Below are positions 9,902 through 19,756 of a stretch of DNA of 64,000 bases, piece after piece. A model generated the notes under the pieces. That model was not told the DNA's origin. It saw only the letters and a list, made by a program, of their open reading frames with translations, and searched no databases. How positions within the stretch are numbered: the first letter of the stretch is position 1; every line of letters starts with the position of its first letter. Made by a program: the position numbers and the translations under genes. Origin of the DNA: Diphasiastrum complanatum (lineage: Eukaryota > Streptophyta > Lycopodiopsida > Lycopodiales > Lycopodiaceae); contig CM055096.1 of NCBI GenBank assembly GCA_029204225.1, forward strand, positions 5,409,504 to 5,473,503. The letters run 5' to 3'.

Positions 9902-10789
9902 AACACGTGGTAACGAAAAAAAGGACTTAGAAACACCTATTTATAAAACATTGGAACTCTGTATTATGGGTCCAAGATTGTGGGCCCAAACTAGGACTGC
10001 TTGCATGTGTGTGATGATGCAGTCAACAGGACATGCATCCTGTCAGCGTCAATTGGGGTCATGCATGGGTTGCCACAACAAGTTTTATATGTACATTATT
10101 CTAAATTTTTGAAATATAGTTATGTTGTGTGGAGCTTGGAGAGTGCTTACCCATGTCTTTTTTGTATGACATGAATTTTAAGTTGGTATCAGTGTCAAAG
10201 TATAGGTCCTTGGACCTTACCTGAGTCTATTAATGACTCACAAGAGGGATTGATTGATTGATCATCAAACAAATACAAACTAGACATACAAAATTGAGAT
10301 CTAGATTGACAATTTTACATGCATCAAGCAAGAGCAATCTGAAATCATTAATTGAAAGTGATGATCACTCCACACACATGTGGTACAGTATAGAGAGTAC
10401 ATCCTGTAGACAACAAATGATGTTAAAAACAATCATTTTTTGCCTAAATCCAAAACAGAACAAAGTATCTCCTCACTATGGACTGATGGATTGTATGTAC
10501 AATAGCTCTTCCCCACCTCAAGTTAGGTGAAAATCATACATGTAATAAGGAAGATGATTGACCAACTTTGCCCTCATTTGTCAATCTTACCTAACCCTAG
10601 AGTTTTGCCAAGTTGGTGGCTATGTTGGTTATCCCCTATAATTTAGGAATTATGACCAAAAAAACCTAATTAACCATATAAATGATATCTAACCTATCTA
10701 GGATAGCCCAAATCCATGGCAACATCAATTCACCCACCTACATAGTAATTTACACTGTTTGATTAAGCTAGATGTTTAATTTACAAGTT

Positions 10790-11295
10790 TCCATGTTTGA
10801 ATCCTTTTGCTATGCAATTATCATTCTTCAAAATGGAACAACTCCATGCTTGAAGTGGACATCTAAACCACTATCCATAAGTAGACCAACACTTAGCAAA
10901 TTTTTGGTGATCGATGGCACAAAAAGAATGTTGTCTAGATCCAATCTCTTGGAAGATCCTAGACACACAGAAATGGTTCCAATACCCTCCATTCTACATT
11001 CTTCATTAGTTGACGTAACTATGGAATTTTTAGCACCTTAAAAAAAAAAGTCGAGTTAAGAAAAAATCTTTTTGAAAGGTCATGTGGGAATTAGGCCCGC
11101 TATCAATCCACCATGACTCCAATGAGTTGCTTTTGCTTGTTCATGAGGATGTAGATGCCATCAAGGATGATTCTCCCTCATCCTCCTCTTCATGTGCTAG
11201 GTTTGCTTGTTTGCTCTCCTCTACTGCAGTTTACCTCTCAAAGTATATGGATGTAATGTGGCCCATCTTGCCACACAAGCAGCGCTAGAATCTAA
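10790..11295 (-). pseudogene. Copia gag zinc-knuckle/protease remnant
   Basis: Minus-strand translation gives a degenerate zinc knuckle (CLCGKMGHITS), then SWWIDSGPNSH, the copia aspartic protease active-site region (normally WWIDSGA), then IGTISVCLGSSKRLDLDNIL and FVPSITKNLLSV. These match the order and content of residues ~245-385 of the intact family A protein. The frame is interrupted by stops. The protease would cut the polyprotein inside virus-like particles, but this copy cannot be active. Confidence 0.75.
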
Positions 11296-12040
11296 TTGAC
11301 TCATTATTCCTTCCACTAGCTTCCATGGAAAATATATTGTGGTACAAAGTACACACATGTGAGTTGTGATTAGAGGTAAATCCAAGTGTTTTCAACCTCA
11401 TAGTGACTTTCACAAAGTTATATCAAGATCCACAAAGGTCTTGATCACTATTTGTCTCACTGTCCTCACCAATGTCAATAATGCTCGAAAAAATTGTCTT
11501 GCCTAACCTATAAAAGCAATTAAAAAAATCCAAAAACATGAAATATATGTTTTTGGTGAGAAAAAAGAGCGAGAAAGCATATCAATCTAATAACTTTTTG
11601 TTCAGACTAAAGTAATTCTCACAAACTTGTTAATACCATCTGCCACATCAACAGGATCTATTGTAATTCTTGCAAGAGTTAGTTCTCAGCCATTTTTCCA
11701 AAACAACAAAAAAACTACCAAAAAAATCCAAAAAACCTTAAAAACCCAAAAAAATACTGCTAAGTAACCTTCATAGAGACTTCTGAAGCTCCATCTCATT
11801 GAGATAGGTACACAAAAATCTGTACGAGAGTTACCTTGCAAATTAACACCCCCTACGAGAGTTTCCAAGGTCTAGAAAAAACAAAATTGAAGGAAGAACC
11901 TCCTACCAAGTTTGGGATCAAATCTCCTCACGAAAATCAAGATTTTAGCTTGCCCTCTCAATACTAGTTTACTAGTTTTTAGCATCAAAACTTGCTAAAA
12001 ATGGATTTGCATTAGATCAATGGATTATGCTCTTGTACTT

Positions 12041-12053
12041 GGCTCTGATACCA
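12041..12053 (-). other. Primer binding site (initiator tRNA-Met type)
   Basis: The minus strand reads TGGTATCAGAGCC immediately after the LTR end. Confidence 0.85.
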
Positions 12054-12236
12054 TGTGAAAGTACTGTACTTTAGGACCATAAATGGATCTACAATAGATC
12101 CACAAGAGTAACTGCATGCTTGCTTAACAATCTATCAAAAAACTAGTCATCAAAAAGTTGATCTAGATTGGCCATTTGACAAACAACAAGCATTAGACAT
12201 CAATAACTCTCACACTACTGAGAAATAACTCTCACA
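12054..12236 (-). repeat. Short copia LTR (183 bp)
   Basis: Minus strand TGTGAGAG...TTTCACA with TG...CA ends and a primer binding site at the expected place. Two near-identical words (aactctcaca) lie at its outer edge, so that edge could instead be at 12214. Confidence 0.6.
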
Positions 12237-12239
12237 GCA

Positions 12240-13575
12240 TGGTCCATTGAGCTCAAAATGTCATTTTTTATCTATGACCAAGTCGTGAATCATATGAGTC
12301 ATTACCTAAATCATTGAGTAGAAGTTCTTGTTTGAAAAAAGAGAGTACTTCAATCATCCTTATGTTGAAGGTACTAATCATTTTTTTCATGGCTTCTAAT
12401 GTCTTTGACGTTTCTACTTCTTATGATGCAATCATTAAGAGGGAGTCTTATGAAGGAAAGAGCAATTAAAGATTGGTTCTTGGGAAGATCCAAGTCATGG
12501 ATCTCAGATCTCTTCATCAACTCAAATGATTCTATCATTGTGAATTGATCACTCATGATGAAGATGGCAAAAGGTTGGTTGGAAAAGGCTACATGGAGCA
12601 AATTGAAAGGCAATTTCTTCAAGGAAAGAGAGATCTCATTGGTCTCATTGGTGAGCTTATTGAGGTTTTTTATGGACTCAAGAAGGCTGGATTTATCATG
12701 GTTGATACTCATCTTCACCTACTCTACTTCATGTTGGATGGGGCGTCAACAACACAAAAGGAAAGGTGGCAATTTGGAGCTAGTCAAGAGCATCAAAGGA
12801 GAGGTAATTGGCAAAGATGTTATGGATATGTTTTTGCAGCTTATTGAAGACTCAAGTAAGGTCAAAGGACAACAAGGATATGTTTTTCAAGTTTACTTTA
12901 CTTGTTCTATCTAATGTTTGAGCTATTTCATGTGGATGTGTGCAAATTGTCAAGATATGGACAAACTAGCTACATTGTCTTGCAATATCTTATTGTTGGA
13001 GTTGTACTAGAATTCTTGGATGGTTTCACTGATGGAAATAAAGCTATTGGAGGTTCATTATGTCACTCATCCATGCCTAAGTTCTCAAATGTTGAGCTAC
13101 TTGGTGCCAATACTTGGAGATTGTCAATTTTTGGTGAATTCATAGTCATTTTCTTGTGTCAAGTAGATCATGAAGATGGACCCATGCAACCTACTTGGTT
13201 TATGGAGTCATGTGGTGCTAGATGTGCATCATTGATGTACTCACCTACTCATGGATTTCCAAGGTTTGATGGTTTCTTGTGGCAAGATGGAGATGGAGGC
13301 TCATTCATGGAGTTTTATGGTGGAGACATATCAAGAAAGGACAAAGTTGGAGGAGACAAGCAAGCAAATGGCCATCACTCACATTTACTGTTTGGTTGCT
13401 GTAATTTTCTAGATTGTTCAAAGTTTGAAACATGGAGGAATCATTTCATTCACATTCTATTTGGTTCTTCATGTTCTAGTTATATCTTGATGTGTAAAAT
13501 TGATGTAAGAAATAGTGAAGCATCCAATTTGGACACTATTCTCTATATCAATTATGGAAACTACTTTAGAATCTT
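12240..13575 (+). pseudogene. Non-autonomous copia module, copy 2
   Basis: Nearly collinear with 22690-24430 of copy 3: the MASNVF...YDAIIKRESYEGKS block, the DGKRLV block, YGLKKAGFI, then QHKRKGGNLELVKSIKGE and the long tail. It lacks about 390 bp present in copy 3 (the LLIYDGATND and GKQV blocks), and it lacks the final purine tract before the LTR. A 230-codon frame at 12902-13594 is open but crosses into the LTR. It probably reflects limited decay rather than a gene. Confidence 0.7.
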
Positions 13576-13937
13576 TGTGAAAGATTTCAACTAGTTTAGT
13601 CTAGTTTAGTCATATTTTGGTAAATTGTCAATTGAGGCCAAAACTCATTTTAGACTTAGAGATAAACTTTTTCAAGTTATATTAGTTTAAAATACATTGA
13701 ATAAACACTTTTTGAAAGTGTGGGAAAGTTGGTAGTCAAGTTTGAGAGAGATTCAAATTTGAACTTTGGGTACATTAAATCTAGATCAAAAAATAGTAGG
13801 GTTTACAATTTGGAGGGAAAGCCAATTGGCCAAATAGGGTTTGGACTCTCTATAAAAGAATGTAACTCATGGAGAGACACATCTTCTCTCTTCTCTCTCT
13901 CTCATTTCATCATTATACATGGTTCTCTTTGGGTTCT
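13576..13937 (+). repeat. Family B copia LTR, truncated
   Basis: Begins TGTGAAAGATTTCAACTAG. It matches the LTR at 24489 and the reverse complement of 16209-16772. It is cut after ttgggttcttct, where gypsy integrase sequence begins. Confidence 0.8.
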
Positions 13938-14255
13938 TCTTGTCGCGGGATGAATAGGACCCACATAGTCAAGGCCTCATTTCTCGAATGGTGCTTGCGA
14001 TAAAACCAGATGTAAAGGTTCATAATTCTATCGCGTAGGACGATGTGCTCATTGACAAAAATCACATGACTGAATATAATTTTCTGTATCTTTATGAAGT
14101 GTAGGCCAACAACACCCTGATTGTAAAAGTTTCCGAACATTGATATTTGTTGAAAAATGTCGTCTACCCATTCCATCATGAGAAAACATTATAAGTCAAG
14201 TACTGCATGCGGCAAACACATCTTCGCAAAATATCATCCTGTAATTTGTAGAGAC
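13938..14255 (-). pseudogene. Ty3/gypsy integrase fragment
   Basis: One minus-strand frame with stops reads LYKLQDDILRRCV, SHDGMGRRHFS, the zinc-binding segment ending CDFCQ, and PLHLVLSQAPFEK*GLDYVGPI. This is the HHCC zinc region and the start of the catalytic core of a plant gypsy integrase. It joins conceptually to the fragment at 15807-16071, with a 1.5-kb insertion between. Stops and the missing core make it non-functional. Confidence 0.8.
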
Positions 14256-15806
14256 AAATTGCTCCTTAGAAATAAAGACTTTCCCAGCTTCCAATCCAGA
14301 TAGATTTTAATGATATAGAATTATCAATGATCAGTATTCTTTTAGAATATTGTATGAATTTATTGCTTTAATGAATTGAGTAACAAGCATTGACACCTGT
14401 AGAACTAAGAAACTTCGATGAACCATGTTTGATGGTATTATGAATGCTGACCTTTCTTTCAAGGGATGTGCAGGTACACATGACGTACCTGAAGAATCCG
14501 AACAAGAATAAGAAGCCCTATGGGCTTAAGGACTGATCTCTGTTTGAGGGTATGTGCAGGTACTCGAGAAAGTGCCAGAAAAATAAGAATCGAAACAAGA
14601 AGCTTTTTAAGCTTAAAGACAGTAAACAAGAAGGCTTTTGACAAAGTCTATAATGAAGGCTCAGTAGATTCTATAAAGAAGGCTTATTTATAAGTCTATA
14701 ATGAAGGCTCAGAGGAGTCTATAAAGAACAGGGTCTGATCACCCTAGTGACTTGTTCCACCATGATTGAGGATGGGCAACCTCTAGAAAATAAGTGCCAA
14801 TGACCATGACTGAGGATGGGCAACCTCTAGAAAAAAGGGCCTAGGAATTGATGGACATTATGCAAAAACAAGATGGACATATACCTTGGCTCTTCCATAG
14901 GAAGATTGCACTTGGGTGAATTCCCAAGTTGTAATCATATGTCAGAATGGCTGATCAGTACTCTTGCATGTCATAGTATTTGTGACCAATTGTCTATGCA
15001 TGTCAGATATAGAGCTTGCATGTCATAGTATCTGTGGCCAATTGTCTATGCATGTCAAATGTAGAGCTTGCATGTCAGTTTGGAAGCTTGCATGTCATAG
15101 CATCAGTGGCCTATTGTCTTTGCATGTCAGATCTAGAGCTTGCATGTCAGTTTGGAAGCTTGCATGTCTTAGCACCAGTGGTCTATTGCCCATGCATGTC
15201 AGATCTAGAGCTCGCATGTCAGTTTTAGAGCTTGCATGTCAATATTGAAGCTTGCATGTCACTCCATGCATTCCTGAAAGGCCATGCATGTCACTTCATG
15301 ACAGTTGCATGTCAAGAATCTATAAAAACCCTTATGATTGCATGTAAAGAATCTAAGATCCATTGGGATCACATGACAAGAATCTAAGATCCAACATGAT
15401 TGCATGTCAGAAAGATTGAGACTGATGAAGAGATGTTTATGCTTTTGTTAAACTAGGTATGGAATTAAGATCTATGAATATGAATTAAGACTATGTTAAG
15501 TTGATGTTCCTACATCTGAGACCCTAGTGGAATCCATTGTATATGTAATTGGCACTGGCCAATTGGATTCTCATAATGATAAGAAAAAAATCCTTTGGGG
15601 GGGGTGGTCCCCATCTTGACCCCTCAGTGCTTCCACTATTATGTGAATGAATCTTTGTGATGAAATGTTTTTTTTGAGTTTTGATTTAAAATCTTAGTTG
15701 ATATGAGACTAGCTTTATGTGAATGAAAAGCCAATTTGTTCTTTTGGCCTTTCAGCACTTAGGACAGGCCCTCGCACCTCGAGTTCACACATCCATTCCT
15801 CGACGA
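14256..15806. other. 1.5-kb insertion splitting gypsy pol, rich in local repeats
   Basis: The two gypsy fragments on either side are adjacent in a normal pol (...GDNYI and LYKL...), so this block looks inserted. It contains several local duplications: an aggtatgtgcaggtac-type pair (14462-14625), a tctataatgaaggctcag-type pair (14650-14730), a gaggatgggcaacctctaga pair (14767-14836), then the GCATGTC array. CAATT occurs at both approximate edges and could be a target duplication. No coding content was recognised. Confidence 0.5.
14961..15412. repeat. GCATGTC array
   Basis: At least fifteen exact GCATGTC words are embedded in alternating spacers such as agatctagagctt and agtttggaagctt, with longer ~70-bp higher-order units. 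Several copies read CATGCATG. Open frames here (HVIVSVANCLCMS repeats) are by-products. Confidence 0.85.
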
Positions 15807-16071
15807 TATAATTGTCCCCAACAATCAGTTGATAAGGTTGTGCCTTAAGAATCAATTGTTTCTTTTGTACTTTTGTCAATGAATCATTAGGTTGGCCTAG
15901 CATCAAATATTCAACAATATCTGCTGCCCACTCAGGTTGCTTCAACATAAAATAATGCGGCATCTGATAGTTCATCATCCACTTCAGTGTTAACTGGTGC
16001 TGATTCAATCCTTGAGACACGGTTGGCAAGATAAGGTTGTTTACCCTTTCAAACCACAATATGAAAATCAA
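15807..16071 (-). pseudogene. Ty3/gypsy pol fragment, RNase H-integrase junction
   Basis: The minus-strand frame includes QPEWAADIVEYLMLGQPNDS, KVQKKQLILKAQPYQLIVGDNYI. This fits the linker between RNase H and the integrase zinc domain in plant gypsy elements (ADI.NYL..G..P..L...QK). The open frame runs on to 15715 into unrelated sequence. Together with 13938-14255 it is one older gypsy insertion. Confidence 0.75.
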
Positions 16072-16208
16072 ATTCAGTTCATAAAAGTAGCTATCTTATA
16101 ATATGCCCCGTGTTACATGTCTTGTTTGTGAAGGATTTCAGGTCATTGAGGATCCAATCCACAAAAGATCTTGGATTACAAAAGAAGCTGCTCTACCAAT
16201 GTCACCAA

Positions 16209-16772
16209 TGTAGAAAAATCAGCATCTACACACAAAATGAGATGCAGACTCTAATAGAACTTGATCAATCATGAATCAAATGAAAAAGTACTGTTGCTCT
16301 CCGTACAAAACCAGCAAGCTAATGTATTTCACATGTGTGGATCCAAAAATAGCAAATATAGATCATTCTACACATAGAATTGCATGCAATCACAAGTATA
16401 GTGCACCAATGGATAGTAGAACCCAAGAGAACCATGTATAAGCATGAAATGAGATAGAGAAGAGAGAAGATATGTCTCTCCATGAGTTACATCATTTTAT
16501 AACAGGTCCAAACCCTATTTGGCCACTTGGCTTTCCCACCAAAATGCTAACCCTACTATTTTTGGGTCTAGATTCAAAGTACCCAACATTCAAATTTGAA
16601 TCTACTCAAACTCGACTTCTAACTTTTCCACACTTTCAAAAAGTGTTTATTCAAATGAAATTTAGACTAATGAACTTTGAAAAGTCAAACTCTAAGCCTA
16701 AAACAAAGTTGATCTCAATTTGTCAAATATGGAAATATAGCAAATATGATCATACTAGTTGAATCTTTCACA
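16209..16772 (-). repeat. Family B copia LTR (~564 bp)
   Basis: Minus strand TGTGAAAGATTCAACTAG... ending about TTTTCTACA (or ~10 bp further at TTGGTGACA). It lies directly after a purine tract and RNase H remnant, so it is a 3' LTR. It matches 13576-13937, 24489-25047 and 48436-48872. It is the longest, and probably complete, family B LTR here. Confidence 0.8.
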
Positions 16773-17290
16773 CTCTCTCTTCAACTAGTTTTAGCATATA
16801 CTTTAATAACACTCCAAGTGAAGTCCTATGCTTCATGAACAAGTCTTTTCCCAATGCTTTGGTGAAAATATCTGTCGCACATTCCCTTGAGGACACATGT
16901 TGAAGCTCTACCTCCTTTGCAATGACTTGCTCCCCTCACAAAATGATATTGCACCTCAATATGCTTGCTCCTACCATGAAAGATAGGATTGGTTGCCAAC
17001 CTTTGGGCTGATTGATTGTCACAAAAGATGATTGGGCTCTCTAAAAAATCCAGTAAGTGAAGATCCTTGATCATCCTCTTGATCCATACGATCTTCTTTG
17101 TGCAATGTGTAAGTGCTTTGTACTCGACCTCACTAGATGATAATGAGATAGTGGCTTGTTTCTTCAACATCCATGATATAGCTCCATTACCTATGAAAAT
17201 ACAATTAACATTAATGGATTTCCTATCCATTACATCTCCAACATAGTCCGAATCTAAAAATCCAAAAAGATTAGATGATAATCTAGTTAG
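16773..17290 (-). pseudogene. Copia RNase H remnant
   Basis: Minus strand: FGFLDSDYVGDVMDRKSINV, IGNGAISWMLKKQATISLSSS, then FCDNQSAQRLATNPIFHGRS and KHIEVQYHFVR. This is the copia RNase H domain, close to family A. A frameshift after HFVR scrambles the last ~40 residues, and the closing aaaactagttgaagaga purine tract precedes the LTR. Upstream pol is missing; a different copia family's gag adjoins at about 17390. Confidence 0.85.
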
Positions 17291-17390
17291 AATTAAAGTA
17301 GAACTATTGTATTACTGTACAATGGGTCCTAGAAGTGGATAAGGAACAGTTGGCCTCACCACGAGGCGAGTTGATGGGACACGCGTCCCA

Positions 17391-18150
17391 TCAACGGTTT
17401 GTGACAATAGTAACATTTGTCTTTCTTCTTCTTTTTCCCTTTTGATGACGACTCTCCCTCGTCATCATCATCCTTGGATTTCTTAGGAATCATTTTCCAT
17501 CCTTTCTGCTTGCCTTTAGCAAGCAAGGCTTGATCCTCCTATGGGGTTTGCCTTGACTTCACCACTTCGCGACGCTGCTCTTCTTGCAACATGATTCCGT
17601 GGAAGTCTTCAAAAGTAGACAACCTCTCCCTCGAAGCAATGCCGCTCACAAACATCTGTAGCCCTTCCGAGACACCGCTCATGGTGGTATGTACCAATTC
17701 AATATCCTTGATTGATTCTCCAATCGCCAGAAGTTGATCTCTCAGCTCCTTTATCCTGGTGAAGAAAGATCTCACTAATTCACTTTCTTCCATCCTTACT
17801 GCGTTCAATCCCGACTTCAAGAACATGGCTCGAGCTGGATTGCAAGTTTGAAATTGCATTCTAAGAGCTTCCCAAGCTCCCCTAGCCATCGTGGCATCAC
17901 TTATATGAGTAATCACATGGTCTTTCACTGAAAGATTGATCAAGGACAATGCTCTTTGCGCCTTTTTATCAAAGGCCCTTATGTCACCTGGAGTGGTATT
18001 TGGCCGGACTTCAATACCTGCCATGATCTCCCACAACTCTTTCTCCATCAAAATGCTCTTCATTTTGAATTTCCAGATGATGTAGTTAGAAGCCCCATCA
18101 AGTTTGCTTGCATCGCCCAAAATTGCCTCATTGATGTTTGCCATCTCCAA
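17391..18150 (-). pseudogene. Copia gag of a different family, truncated at zinc knuckle
   Basis: A 203-codon frame starts at ATG 18150: KLDGASNYIIWKFKMKSILM (the DUF4219-type N-terminus), then the UBN2-type gag core (AWEALRMQFQ, VRSFFTRIKELRDQL, TTMSGVSEGLQ). Beyond the stop at 17539 the same strand continues with a Lys-rich stretch and CYYCHKP, the first half of a CCHC knuckle, then breaks at a repeated ttgatgggac word. Gag forms the particle shell that packages element RNA. It is clearly distinct from the family A gag. A long leader and primer binding site lie upstream. Confidence 0.75.
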
Positions 18151-19370
18151 ACTGCTTGAAACTTCACCTATAGGCTATAAAGTGTATGCTAGAGCCAACC
18201 GTGATGTCAGAAATCAATAATAATGACCTGCAATTTTTAGCTTACCAGGCCACCCGCCGCTCTTTCGCCAAATTGAAAGCCAAATTGGCGTCGTTTTCCA
18301 AAATGCTTCTCGTCACCAACTCTCAGCTTCCTGCCCAGTGGAATGGTGAAATCACTTTTGATGCGCTTCGAACACTTTCTCCTTGACAATCACTCTGTTT
18401 TGGTGTACTGTACTTGTAGGTATAGTCAGGGTGCCCTTCGTTTGGAGGCTATAGCCTTTCGTTTGGCCAAAATAGGCTAAAGGAAGTGAAAATAAGGGCA
18501 ATTTGGGTTTTTGAACTGTTTCTTCAGTGACCCGACAATTTTTACAGTTTGAAGATTTTTAATGAAGTTGCAATGCACTTTGCACTTCAGACCTCTTTAG
18601 ACTTTTTCACATCAATCCAACGAATCCTTTAGAACAAACGACCCACTTGTCGTGTAATAACCATCGTCGATCTGTGTGCTTCGAGATCGGACGGCTTTCC
18701 ACGCATTTGTGCGTTGATCAAGGGCCTTCGAAGGACCAAGCACTTCAGGCCGCTAACTGACTAACTGAACTGGGCACATGAGAGGTCCCGCGACCTCTCC
18801 TCCTCTTCTCTCTCTCTGCGATGGACTCTTCTCTCTCTTCACAGGCTATGGCTGCTCCATGTGGATCGATCTGGCTGTTTTCTTCCTCCACGACCAGTCG
18901 CGGCCTCCCTACTACAGAATCGCACTACCAGGGCGCCCATTCTCAGCAACTTACAGCTCTAAAACCGGCCTCCTACAAGGAGATATCCCAGATTCTGCAC
19001 TTTGAAATCCTAACAACTTTGAAGAGAATGATATATTGGGCTTTACTCAGGCTTTCCCTGAGCTTTCACTTGCAGCTCCTATTTGGCGGAGGTCGCCCTA
19101 CTGCAGGCAATCTTCTGCTCCAAACCGCTCTTCAAACGGTGTTCGATTGGATTCAAACTAATCACAAACGCCAAGCAACCCTCCAGAAGAATTTTCAGCT
19201 TCAATCTTTGCTTGCTTTCTGATTCAATCGACAATTCCCTGTCTCTGAATCCTTTTTACAGTTTTGAGCCGTTCCACAAATCTCCACAGACTCGGTTTTG
19301 TGCTTCCTGGCCAACAAACCGTCGTAAATTCGTAGCTCTCTGTTCTTGTCCGGTGATTCAAGCCACCAAG
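18151..19370 (-). other. Long copia leader (untranslated)
   Basis: About 1.2 kb between the primer binding site at 19371-19383 and the gag start at 18150, more GC-rich than its surroundings. Plus-strand frames of 115 and 133 codons (18821-19430) have no recognisable domains and are more likely chance frames. Confidence 0.5.
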
Positions 19371-19383
19371 GGCTCTGATACCG
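19371..19383 (-). other. Primer binding site, one base changed
   Basis: The minus strand reads CGGTATCAGAGCC, one base off the canonical TGGTATCAGAGCC. The LTR would lie just above, from 19384 to roughly 19600; its edges could not be fixed. Confidence 0.65.
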
Positions 19384-19624
19384 AGTTAAAAAAACACAGT
19401 TTAAACACCCGACCAGATCAATCACCATAGCACAACGTCAAGTGCAACAAGACCACATAATTGCTCTCCTCAAACTATATATTCAACTAACTCGTAAGTA
19501 CAAAGATAAGTTGCTTAAAAATACTCAAAGGGCTCGTAAAAGAAAGATGGCCCGATAACTCTAGGACTAAGCACACGTGGTGCCGTCGAAATAAGAAAGC
19601 AATGTCCAAGTCGATCATTGCTAT

Positions 19625-19756
19625 TTTAATTGAGACTTCTTATTTTGGCTAAAAGAAAGATAAGTCTAAGTTTAAATGCTTTTATTGTGGAATCAAAGGG
19701 CATTTTGCAAATAAATGTTTGAAGAAGCAAACAGATGAAGGTAGCAAGCAGTTCTT
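19625..19756 (+). pseudogene. Copia gag zinc-knuckle fragment (5' part of copy 3)
   Basis: Plus-strand KFKCFYCGIKGHFANKCLKKQ is a complete CCHC knuckle (C-X2-C-X4-H-X4-C), close to the family A and 46-kb copies. It is cut by the TFIIS-domain segment at 19757. The next expected piece, the protease region, resumes at about 21728 in the same strand and order. The two parts therefore look like one element split by an insertion. Confidence 0.75.

Larger units (their letters stand above)
9043..10769. other. Intergenic, no gene recognised
   Basis: AT-rich DNA with the hairpin at 9187-9220 and a (TG)n microsatellite at 9876-9901. No frame here has recognisable content. Confidence 0.5.
10790..12236 (-). 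mobile_element. Decayed copia element with short LTR
   Basis: On the minus strand: a 183-bp LTR (12054-12236), a primer binding site (12041-12053), a leader/gag zone without open frame (about 11300-12040), then zinc-knuckle and protease remnants down to about 10790. The rest of pol and the 3' LTR are absent. The LTR begins TGTGAGAGTTATT and ends AGTACTTTCACA. Its outer side abuts the non-autonomous module copy 2 at 12237. Confidence 0.7.

Noticed and set aside
12902-13594. 230-codon frame as a possible host gene
   Set aside because: It is collinear with copy 3 of the copia module at 23.7-24.4 kb and runs into the LTR.
16472-16762. 96-codon plus-strand frame
   Set aside because: It lies wholly inside a family B LTR; similar frames occur in the LTRs at 24591-24834 and 48397-48609.
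18821-19430. Plus-strand 115- and 133-codon frames as genes
   Set aside because: They sit in the long leader of a minus-strand copia element between its primer site and gag, and have no recognisable domain.
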